From VGPE01 sp031431395 (lineage in GTDB: Bacteria; Chloroflexota; Limnocylindria; Limnocylindrales; CSP1-4), in contig JANPDJ010000219.1 in NCBI GenBank assembly GCA_031431395.1, positions 1 through 19,757 of the forward strand: a DNA stretch of 19,757 nucleotides, given 5' to 3'. The translations under genes were made by a program, and so were the position numbers. Below the pieces are notes generated by a model. The model was not told where the DNA came from, searched no databases, and saw nothing but the letters and a program-made list of their open reading frames with translations. Shown here one piece after another: positions 7,115 to 14,500 of this stretch. The stretch's first letter is position 1. Each line of letters starts with the position of its first letter.

Positions 7115-8029
7115 ATGACCGCGCGGGGCACAGGTGTCATCGGGGTGCCCGAATCGGGTCTGGCGATGAAGGTGGACTCCCCGGGTCGTCAGGCGCTTCG
7201 ACGTCTGCTCCGGCACCGCCTCGCGATGGTGGGCATCTTCGTGATCATCATGCTCGCAGTACTCGCGATCTTGGGAGACGAGTTTCGGGCCTACGATCAG
7301 CGGCTCAAGCCGGCATTCGTGGATCGGCCGCCCGGCGCCTCGCCCGACTCATTGCTGGGCACGGACGCCCTCGGGCGGGACATCCTCGCGAGGCTACTTG
7401 TCGGAGGCCGGATCTCGATCCTCGTGGCGGTGCTCTCCGTCGCCCTGTCCACGTTCATCGGCACGCTTGTGGGCGTTCTTGCCGGCTACCTCGGTGGCAA
7501 AGTGGACAATCTCCTGATGAGAATCGTGGACGTGGTCTTGAGCTTCCCGGGCATCCTGCTCCTGCTCGTTGCGTCGGCGATTGTGGGCCCCGGGGTGGCG
7601 ACGCTCATCGTGATCATCGGGTTGGTGAGCTGGGCCCCGGCGTCGCGAATCGTGCGCGGGCAGACGCTGGCCCTCCGAGAGTCCACCTTCATCGAGGCCG
7701 CCCGTGTGATTGGGGTCTCGAACGGACAGGTGATCCTCAAGCACATCCTGCCGAACATCGTCGCCCCCGTGATCGTCTTCGCAACGTTCGGGATCGCCTC
7801 CGTCATCATCTTCGAGGCTGGCCTGAGCTACCTCGGGCTGGGTGTACAACCGCCCACGCCCAGCTGGGGAAACATGCTCATCGCGGCCCGCTCCATCTCG
7901 GTCCTGGAGCGGTATCCGTGGCAGTGGGCATTCCCCGCTGGATGCATCGTCCTCATGGTGCTGGCCGTGAATTTCGTCGGAGACGGCCTTCGAGATGCAC
8001 TGGACCGCCGCGCGTCCTCGGCGCGCTGA
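7115..8029 (+). CDS. ABC transporter permease, DppC/OppC type
   Basis: A 304-residue inner-membrane permease, partner of the preceding DppB-type subunit. The ATG at 7115 directly abuts that gene's TAG, so coupled translation is likely; no strong SD is seen. An in-frame ATG at 7166 is an alternative start. The N-terminal tail leads into the first helix (about 38-54). Family marks are LLGTDALGRDILARLLVGGR (80-99), the EAA loop at about 194-215 (EAARVIGVSNGQVILKHILP) and the C-terminal GLSYLGLGVQPPTPSWGNML. It resembles the incomplete permease at the left edge of the window, marking two parallel import systems. Confidence 0.94.
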   Translation: MTARGTGVIGVPESGLAMKVDSPGRQALRRLLRHRLAMVGIFVIIMLAVLAILGDEFRAYDQRLKPAFVDRPPGASPDSLLGTDALGRDILARLLVGGRISILVAVLSVALSTFIGTLVGVLAGYLGGKVDNLLMRIVDVVLSFPGILLLLVASAIVGPGVATLIVIIGLVSWAPASRIVRGQTLALRESTFIEAARVIGVSNGQVILKHILPNIVAPVIVFATFGIASVIIFEAGLSYLGLGVQPPTPSWGNMLIAARSISVLERYPWQWAFPAGCIVLMVLAVNFVGDGLRDALDRRASSAR

Positions 8030-8176
8030 CAAAGGCCGGCCAGCGACGCCAACGTCACGCCGGGCCGGGGCCCGACGTCGAGAGCAGCAATGGACCCTGC
8101 GATCCCTGACCCCGGACGCCCGCTCCGGTTGACGTCGCGCCTGCGGATATCAGCCAGTGCGACCAGGGATGCCGTC

Positions 8177-8415
8177 ATGCGGCTGACCCGGCGGACCGCC
8201 AGTCTGCCGATGCGCCCCGTCTACCGGGTGTACGCCGCGCGCCTTCGGCGCGAAGTGCTGGACCCGGCGAGGTCCGGCTGAGCGGGTTCCTGCCGTGGCA
8301 GAGCGTCCACAGCGAGTACTACTTCTGCGAGGCCTACTGGCCCGCGTTCCGCGAGATCGACTTCCTGCGCGCCATTCGGACGTTCCAGGCGCGCAGCCGC
8401 AGGTTCGGCCGGTAG
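8177..8415 (+). pseudogene. Internally deleted cis-prenyltransferase (UppS/Z-FPP synthase-like) remnant
   Basis: Two pieces of one gene are joined out of frame. From ATG 8177 (AGGGA seven bases upstream) a 34-codon frame reads RPVYRVYAARLRREVLDPAR, like the start of short-type mycobacterial enzymes (Rv1086 begins with a similar LYRLYELRLR), then stops at 8281. In another frame, 8266-8415 reads GEVRLSGFLPWQSVHSEYYF, CEAYWPAFREIDFLRAI and ends ARSRRFGR. This is the C-terminal signature of cis-prenyltransferases (SGEQRLSGFLLWQ, then WPAFR..DFLRALR). The whole catalytic middle, including the DGNxRWA motif, is absent. Intact enzymes condense isopentenyl diphosphate to make the carrier lipid; this remnant cannot. 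The junction lies within about 8264-8272. A full copy would be expected elsewhere in the genome. Confidence 0.8.
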
Positions 8416-8451
8416 CGTCCGGCGGCCGGTCCGGGCGCCAGGGTTCCCGCG

Positions 8452-8466
8452 GGGCCGGTTCGGCCC
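8452..8466. terminator. Small GC hairpin between converging genes
   Basis: GGGCCG and CGGCCC form a perfect 6-bp stem with loop GTT. It lies between the prenyltransferase remnant (plus) and the stop of the DapA-like gene (minus), so it could serve either strand. No T-run. A second weak hairpin, CGGGCCGGGGCCCG at 8061-8074, follows the DppC-like stop. Confidence 0.25.
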
Positions 8467-8523
8467 ATAGCGTTCCGAGCGGAGCCGTGACCTCCCGGCG
8501 TCAGCCCCGGGCGGCGTCGCCGA

Positions 8524-9480
8524 TCAGCGGCGCGGGCGCACCACGTTCGGCACGCCGCACGCCAGCAGCATCTGGCGGGCCTGCTCGCGGTACTGGTCGC
8601 GGACGTCGCGCGTCGGCGGGCGGTTCCTGCTGGATGGCAGCCCCACCAGTTCCATGCACAGCTTGTCGAGGTACCCGTCGCCGCCGGTGTAGCTCTCGAT
8701 CTCCACCCAGAGCTCCATGAACGGCATGCACCCCGTGATCATGTCGCGCTGCGCGTCCGCGTACTCTCCGCGCTCCAGTTTCTGCCACAGGGCCACCGCG
8801 AACTGGGGCCAGTAGTTGCCCTGGTGGATCTCGATGGACCGTGCGCCCAGCATGTGGCTGATCACGTAGCGCATCTGGTTGTCGATGATCGCGAAGCGCT
8901 TCGAGAAGCGGGACACGATGCCTTCGTAGGTCATCATCGCGGTGTCCGGCGCGGACCACTTCAGGCTGACGACATTCGGGACATCGACAAGCTTCTCGAC
9001 GAGCGCGCTCGACAGGCCCAGGCTCGTCCAGAACGTGTTGTAGACGATGAGCCCGATGTCGGCCGCCCCGGAACCGGCGAGGACGTGGTCCAGGAAGTCG
9101 CCCTCCGTATGCGAGTGATAGAACGGCGGCGAGACCTGGACGTAGTCCGCCCCCACGTCCCTGGCCGCCTGGATCAGGCGCTTCAGCTCCAGCGTGCTGG
9201 TCGTCTGCCCGCCCACGGCGATCGGCACCTGGCCGTTCGCGGCGTCGATGGCCGTTCGCCACACGGACACCCGCTCGTCGAACGTCATCGTCGAGAAGTC
9301 GCCGGCGGCGCCGCCCGAGAGCAGGACCGCGTTCCCGGTGGTCATCCCGCCATCGACCAGGAACCGCACGTGGCGCCGGATGGCGTCGTGGTCAACCGTA
9401 AGGTCCGCGTCGTCACGGAACATCGTGGGGATGGTGACATAGCAGCCCTGCAGGCGATCACGGGACTGGGCGAAGTCCAT
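8524..9480 (-). CDS. Dihydrodipicolinate synthase/N-acetylneuraminate lyase (DapA) family protein
   Basis: A 318-residue class I aldolase/lyase of the DapA superfamily, a cytoplasmic TIM barrel using a lysine Schiff base with a pyruvate-like substrate. The ATG at 9480 has AGGAG six bases upstream; the longer in-frame reading to 9585 runs into the tRNA gene and is rejected. The Schiff-base lysine is K174 (VVSLKWS) and the usual tyrosine is Y147 (LIVYN). The substrate-carboxylate motif, normally GTTGE in DapA, reads SGGAAGDFSTM (55-65), so it is probably not lysine-pathway DapA but a catabolic or unassigned member. VQVSPPFYHSHTEGDFLDHV matches the family. It is probably co-transcribed with the tRNA-Leu gene just upstream. 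Substrate unknown; the nearby uptake genes suggest a sugar-acid or amino-acid derivative. Confidence 0.88.
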   Translation of the reverse strand: MDFAQSRDRLQGCYVTIPTMFRDDADLTVDHDAIRRHVRFLVDGGMTTGNAVLLSGGAAGDFSTMTFDERVSVWRTAIDAANGQVPIAVGGQTTSTLELKRLIQAARDVGADYVQVSPPFYHSHTEGDFLDHVLAGSGAADIGLIVYNTFWTSLGLSSALVEKLVDVPNVVSLKWSAPDTAMMTYEGIVSRFSKRFAIIDNQMRYVISHMLGARSIEIHQGNYWPQFAVALWQKLERGEYADAQRDMITGCMPFMELWVEIESYTGGDGYLDKLCMELVGLPSSRNRPPTRDVRDQYREQARQMLLACGVPNVVRPRR

Positions 9481-9504
9481 GGGACACTCCTGGTGGTTCG
9501 GTGG

Positions 9505-9591
9505 TGGTGCCGAAGGCGGGACTTGAACCCGCACGACCTTGCGGCCATCGGTGTTTGAGACCGACGCGTCTGCCTGTTCCGCCACTTCGGC
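9505..9591 (-). tRNA. tRNA-Leu (anticodon CAA), CCA encoded
   Basis: On the minus strand, from 9591: acceptor GCCGAAG pairs with CTTCGGC near 9515-9509, discriminator A at 9508, then encoded CCA (9507-9505). The anticodon stem TCGGT/ACCGA encloses loop CTCAAAC, giving anticodon CAA (reads UUG). A long variable arm (GGCC-GCAA-GGTC) marks a class II tRNA, and the T-loop GTTCAAGTCCC is standard. Including CCA it is 87 bases. Its 3' end lies 24 bases before the ATG of the DapA-like gene on the same strand. Confidence 0.96.
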
Positions 9592-9608
9592 CCGAGGAAC
9601 TGCGTCCT

Positions 9609-9614
9609 ATCGTA
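9609..9614 (-). promoter_or_regulatory. Candidate -10 of the tRNA-Leu (and DapA-like) transcript
   Basis: On the minus strand TACGAT (9614 to 9609) fits TAnnnT. A start near 9602 would give a 10-base 5' leader before the mature tRNA at 9591. No convincing -35 is seen. Confidence 0.35.
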
Positions 9615-9687
9615 CCCCGGGCCGCCGCCACGCTCTGGGCGGGTGCCCGGCCCAAGCGGGGAGATCGTCCGCCGCGGAGTGCATGCG

Positions 9688-9696
9688 TGCTAGATT
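9688..9696 (+). promoter_or_regulatory. Candidate extended -10 promoter of the sigma factor gene
   Basis: TGCTAGATT matches TGnTAnnnT and the box before the lipoprotein gene (TGCTAGCCT). Transcription from about 9703 would exclude the in-frame ATG at 9682 as a start and favour the TTG at 9743. Confidence 0.4.
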
Positions 9697-9742
9697 GCGT
9701 GCCGCCCCGCCACGGCCCAATTCCGGAGGGTACGTCCCAAGC

Positions 9743-10348
9743 TTGCAGGACCTGAGCGCCAGCGTGGGCGAGACCGATCCGGGCCAGCGCGATGCCCGGT
9801 TGATCGAGCGCGCCCGTCACGGCGACCTCGACGCGTTCAATCAGCTGGTGTCGGCGTACCAGGACCAGTTGTTCGCCCTCGTCGCGCGCATGGTTCCCGA
9901 CCGTGACCAGGCCTCTGATGTGGTCCAGGAGGCGTTCTTCTCCGCGTTCCGCAACCTCGCGTCCTTCCGCGGTGGGTCCGTCAAGAGCTGGTTGTCACGG
10001 ATCGCCGTCAATGGCGCGATGGACCTACAGCGGGCACGACGCCGGCGTCCCGTTCAGCCCTACCCGGAACTGGAGGATGAGGCGTGGCAGCCGCCGTCCG
10101 GGCCGGAATCTGACCCGGAACGTCGCGTCCTGGAAGTGGAGCGCACCCGCGCGTTGAACGACGCACTGGCACGGATCGCGCCGGACCAGCGCACGTCGAT
10201 CGTCCTGTTCGACGTCGAGGGCTACGACTATGCGGAGATCGCCGAGATGACCGGCGTCTCGCTGGGCACCGTGAAGTCGCGGATCCACCGTGGCCGGCTG
10301 TCCCTCCGCGTGCTCCTCGAAGGTCGCATGGAACTGTTTCGAGGGTGA
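9743..10348 (+). CDS. RNA polymerase sigma factor, ECF type
   Basis: A 201-residue alternative sigma factor that would direct RNA polymerase to a specific promoter set. Region 2 spans about 19-98 (LIERARHGDLDAFNQLVSAY, then DQASDVVQEAFFSAFRNL and SWLSRIAVNGAMDLQRARRR). A variable acidic linker covers 99-128. Region 4 spans about 133-195, with the helix-turn-helix DYAEIAEMTGVSLGTVKSRI. The TTG start at 9743 has GGAGGG at 9725-9730, a rather long 12-base spacer; a GTG at 9764 is an alternative, and in-frame codons further upstream would overlap the probable promoter. The next gene starts 10 bases downstream and encodes a membrane protein with an anti-sigma-like head, the usual arrangement for ECF control. 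Confidence 0.92.
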   Translation: MQDLSASVGETDPGQRDARLIERARHGDLDAFNQLVSAYQDQLFALVARMVPDRDQASDVVQEAFFSAFRNLASFRGGSVKSWLSRIAVNGAMDLQRARRRRPVQPYPELEDEAWQPPSGPESDPERRVLEVERTRALNDALARIAPDQRTSIVLFDVEGYDYAEIAEMTGVSLGTVKSRIHRGRLSLRVLLEGRMELFRG

Positions 10349-10358
10349 GGCCGTCTGG

Positions 10359-11486
10359 ATGGCGATGACCGCCAACGCACACGCCGCTCACGATGCCGAG
10401 CTGGTTGCCGGCCTCGCCGCCGGGGACCCCTCGGGCTCGGCCCGCACGGCCGCCGAGCGTCTCGTCGCAGCGTGTCCACGATGCGCCGGCCTGCGTGCGG
10501 ACCTTGTCGCGATCGCGGCGGCCACGGCCGTGCTTCCCGCTCCGGTGCGACCGCGTGACTTCCGCCTCACGCCCGCCGATGCTGCCCGGTTGCGGTCGCC
10601 GTGGCGTCGCTGGGCCGGGAGTCTCGCGCAGCCGCGGTTTGCCTTCGCTCAGCCACGATTCGCCTTCGCTCAGCCGCTGGGTGTCGCGCTCGCGACGATG
10701 GGGCTCGCCGGGCTTCTCGTCGGCGTTCTGCCCAGCCTCTCCGTTTCCGTCGGTTCGTCTGGTGCTGCCCCGGCTCCTGCCGCGGCCGAAGGCTCCGCCA
10801 GCAACGCTCCGGATTCGACGCCGTTCCTGAAGTCCGCAACGGACGCGGCTGGTGCCACGGCAGCCGGCAAGCAGCCTGGCCCGGGTGATGCGTCGCCGGC
10901 AGCCTCGGGCGAGCCGCTGCCAGCGGCCGGGTCTCTCGCCCCGACGAATCCATCCCTTGCCGCGGGACTGCCTCCGGAAGCCTGGCCGAGCGCGGCGGCC
11001 GTGCGCACGACCGCGGCCACACCGGATTCGGCGGCGGCGGTCACGCAGCCCTCGATGGCGGCGCCTGTGCCGTCCGAGTCCGCGCCAATCGTGCCGCTCG
11101 GCGCGGCGCCCATGGCCGGGTCCGCAACGGCAACGCCGGGGTTCGGGGCCGCCGATGCTGGGCCTCCCGCGGCGAGTGACGGCTCCGCCGGGTCCGCTGC
11201 TACGGCCGCCGGCGCCTCCGCGGACCCTGCGACCACGGCCCAGATGGCACCCACCGAAACCGCGGCGGCACTTCAGGCAGCAGGCGCCGAATCGAATACG
11301 GCCGCTTCGACGGGTCCGGGGACGGCCCTCCAGGCGCGACAGCCTGCGGCAGGGGTCGGGGCCCCAGGCGCCGGCTCGCCGGCCGCGAACAACTCGAACG
11401 TGCTGCCGCTCCTGTCCGGGCTGCTACTTCTTGCCGGCATCCTGCTGTTCGCGCTGAGGCGTGTGGCGGTGCGCACGATCCGCTGA
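10359..11486 (+). CDS. Putative anti-sigma factor, two-pass membrane protein with Ala/Pro-rich external region
   Basis: A 375-residue protein. ATG 10359 is preceded by GTGAGG with an 8-base spacer. The cytoplasmic head (1-105) has helices and a CPRC pair (C39, C42) in AAERLVAACPRCAGLRADL. This resembles the zinc-binding anti-sigma motif Hx3CxxC, but the His four residues before the first Cys is Leu. PRDFRLTPADAARLR (65-79) resembles segments near the membrane in anti-sigma factors of this group. AQPRFAF is duplicated at 90-96 and 97-103. Membrane helix 1 is at about 107-128. Residues 130-345 are Ala/Pro/Ser/Thr-rich and low in complexity, probably outside the cell. A second helix (about 349-367) and a basic RRVAVRTIR tail close the protein. 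The sigma partner is the adjacent upstream gene product. Anti-sigma function is inferred from position and head. Confidence 0.7.
   Translation: MAMTANAHAAHDAELVAGLAAGDPSGSARTAAERLVAACPRCAGLRADLVAIAAATAVLPAPVRPRDFRLTPADAARLRSPWRRWAGSLAQPRFAFAQPRFAFAQPLGVALATMGLAGLLVGVLPSLSVSVGSSGAAPAPAAAEGSASNAPDSTPFLKSATDAAGATAAGKQPGPGDASPAASGEPLPAAGSLAPTNPSLAAGLPPEAWPSAAAVRTTAATPDSAAAVTQPSMAAPVPSESAPIVPLGAAPMAGSATATPGFGAADAGPPAASDGSAGSAATAAGASADPATTAQMAPTETAAALQAAGAESNTAASTGPGTALQARQPAAGVGAPGAGSPAANNSNVLPLLSGLLLLAGILLFALRRVAVRTIR
10626..10667. repeat. 21-base in-gene tandem duplication
   Basis: Two adjacent 21-base copies (10626-10646 and 10647-10667) differ at four bases and both encode AQPRFAF, just before the first membrane helix of the putative anti-sigma protein. 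The silent differences suggest the duplication is not recent. Confidence 0.85.
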
Positions 11487-11513
11487 CGCGGCGGGTCCCG
11501 GGAGGCCGCCGCG

Positions 11514-11519
11514 TACACT
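11514..11519 (+). promoter_or_regulatory. -10-like box placed for a leaderless polA message
   Basis: TACACT fits TAnnnT and ends seven bases before an in-frame GTG at 11527. That spacing would start transcription at or next to the start codon. There is no SD for this GTG or for the ATG at 11554. No clear -35 is seen. Confidence 0.4.
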
Positions 11520-11526
11520 TGCGACG

Positions 11527-14500
11527 GTGCGTGATCTCCCTTCCGACCGGCCGATGAAGCGCCTGATGCTGCTCGACGGCAACGGGCTGATCTACCGCGG
11601 CTACTTCGCGCTGCCCCCACTGACCACCAGCAAAGGCGAGCTGGTGAACGCCGTATTCGGCTTTGCGAGCATCGTCCTGCGTGGATTCCAGGACATCGGG
11701 CCCGACTACGTGGCTGTGGCGTTCGATCTCCAGGGTCCGACGTTCCGCCACGACCAATATGCCGCGTACAAGGCGACTCGGCAGCGGATGCCGGACGACC
11801 TGCGGGACCAGTTCCCGAAGGTCCGGCGCATCGTCGCCGCGATGGGCATCCCCGTGGTGGAGATGGCCGGCTTCGAGGCGGACGATGTCATCGGGACCCT
11901 CACGCTGCAGGCGGAGCAGCTGGGCCTCGACACGACAATCGTCACGGGCGACCTCGACATGCTCCAGATCGTCAGTCCGCAGGTGCGGCTGATGACCACG
12001 CGGCAGGGTGTCCAGAACACGGTCATCTACGACGTCGCGAAGGTCGAAGAGCGGTACGGCCTGCGGCCGGACCAGATGGTGGACTTCAAGGCGCTCAAGG
12101 GCGACACGACGGACAACATCCCGGGCGTGGCCGGGGTGGGGGACAAGACCGCGGCGAAGCTCATCGGGCAGTACGGCACGCTGGACGCGGTGTTCAGCCA
12201 CATCGACGAAGTCACGCCGGAGAAGCTGCGCGCCCCGTTGCTGGAGGCGAAGGATCGGGTGCTTGGCAGCCGCGAGCTGCTGCGGATCGTGCGCGATGTG
12301 CCGGTCAAGCTGGACCTGGATGCGGCGAAGCTGGACGACTACGACCGCGAGGCCGTGATCCGCCTGTTCCGCGAATTCGAGTTCCGGACTCTGATCGACC
12401 GTCTGCCGGCGCTTGCCGGCGAATCGCCTGAAGCGACCTACGCCGCGCTGCGCGACGTCCGCGAGAGCGGCTCCATTCCGGCCGCGCAGGTTGCGGGACG
12501 GCCGGCCGGCTGGGGGCCGCCGAAGGAGCCTGACGCGACCGCCGTGCCGCGCGAGACGAGGCCCGCCGGGAGCGGGACCGGCTGGCGCCGCCCGACCCCC
12601 GCCGGCCAGGGTGCGGGCCTGCAACTGGCGATGGACTTCGACACGGCCGGCATGGCGGGCGCCGAAACGGCGGAGGCTAGGCCCGGAGCCGCGGCCGGGG
12701 AAGGGGATGCCGCCGTGCCGGCCGGATCGCGCCCGTCACTCCCCGCGGATCCCCGTGCAGCCCTCGCCGCGGCCCTCGCCGATCCAGGCCTCATCGAAGT
12801 GGTGGACCAGGGCGCCATTGGATCCCTGCGGCCGTGGCTCGCCGGGCAGCCGGAAATCGGCGTCGCTCTGCAACGCGACGATCCGCGCCCGCTTCACGGC
12901 CGGACAGTGGCGCTCGCCGTGGCCGCACCCGACGGCCGGACGGTTTCGGCGGACGGCCCGGATGCCGCGCGGGAACTCCGGCAGCTCGTCGAGGAGCTGG
13001 ACATCCCGGTCATCGGCCATGACATCAAGCCGCTCCTCGTGGATCGCATGGTTGACCAGCCATCCGCTCCCGCGACGCGCGTCGCGTTCGACACGCAGAT
13101 TGCCGCCTACATCCTGAACGCGTCGTTGCGGAGCCAGACCATCGCGGATGTGTCCGCGGAGCGCCTGGACCTGATCCTGCCGCCGGCCGCGGCCGGCCTT
13201 CCGGCGACGGCCCAGGCGGGCCTGGAGGCCCTCGCGGCCATCGCGGTCGTGCCGTCGCTCCGCGAGCAACTGGAAGGCGATCACCTGGACCGGCTGTTCC
13301 TGGAGATCGAGCTGCCGCTGATCCCGGTGCTCGCGCGCATGGAGGCCGTGGGCGTTGCCCTGGACCGCGAGGCTCTGGCGCTCCTCGATCGCGAGTTCGG
13401 TTTCGAGATCCAGCGGCTGGAACGGGAGATCTGGGACGACGTTGGCCACGAGTTCAACCTGGGCAGCCCAAAGCAACTGGAGCAGGTGCTGTTCTACGAG
13501 CTCAACCTGCCGAAGGGCAAGCGGACGAAGACCGGGTACTCCACGGATGCGTCCGTGCTGGAAGACCTGCGTCCGGCGCACCCGTTCATTCCCAAGCTGC
13601 TGGACTGGCGCACCTACACGAAGCTCCGGTCGACGTATGTCGAGGCCCTGCCTCTGCTCATCTCCGCGGTGGACGAGCGGCTGCACACAACGTTCCACCA
13701 GGCCGTTGCATCCACCGGCCGACTCAGCTCCTCGGATCCCAATCTCCAGAACATCCCCATCAGGACGGAACTTGGCCGCCGGATCCGCCGGGCCTTCGTG
13801 GCGGGCGAACCCGGGATGACGCTACTCGCCGCGGACTACTCGCAGATCGAGCTGCGGGTCCTCGCCCACGTGTCCGGGGATGAGCACCTGAAAGCCGCGT
13901 TCGCCGCGGGCGAGGACATCCATCGCGCCACCGCGGCCCGGGTTCTCCGCAAGGCCCCCGAGGACGTGACGAGGGACGAGCGCTCGATGGCCAAGATGGT
14001 CAATTTCGGGCTCGCCTACGGGATGAGCGACTTCGGCCTGTCCAGCCGCGCGAACATCCCGCGCGCCGAGGCCCAGGAGTTCATCAACAACTACTTCGCC
14101 AGTTACTCGGGCATCAGCTACTACATGATGGCCATCAAGGAACGGGCCCGCGAGCAGGGCTTCGTGACCACGCTGCTGGGGCGCCGGCGGGCCATCCCCG
14201 AATTGCAGGCGCGCAATGCGGCCCTCCGGGGTGCGGGCGAACGGATGGCCATCAACATGCCCATCCAGGGCACCGCTGCGGACATCGTGAAGATCGCGAT
14301 GATCCGCGTGGACGAACGGCTCCGGCGCGACGGCTTCCGCGCCCGGCTGCTGCTCTCCGTGCACGATGAACTGCTGTTCGAGGTGGCGACCGACGAGGTG
14401 GAACGGCTTGCGGCGATGGTCCGCGAGACGATGGAGGGCGCGCTCCCGCTGGATGTGCCGCTGACCGTGGACATCAAGGTGGGCATCGACTGGGAAGGCA

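Noticed and set aside
1..8029. Recent tandem duplication of the dppC-like gene
   Set aside because: The two C-termini share motifs but differ at many bases and residues, so they are old paralogues.
8090..8176. Longer start for the prenyltransferase remnant
   Set aside because: Residues before ATG 8177 do not resemble the family and the SD AGGGA fits 8177.
9481..9585. N-terminal extension of the DapA-like protein
   Set aside because: The extra 35 codons are the tRNA-Leu gene read as protein; a good SD precedes ATG 9480.
11200..12624. 474-codon open frame on the minus strand
   Set aside because: Antisense to the anti-sigma-like gene and the polA 5' nuclease region; Arg/His-rich composition and no recognisable domain.
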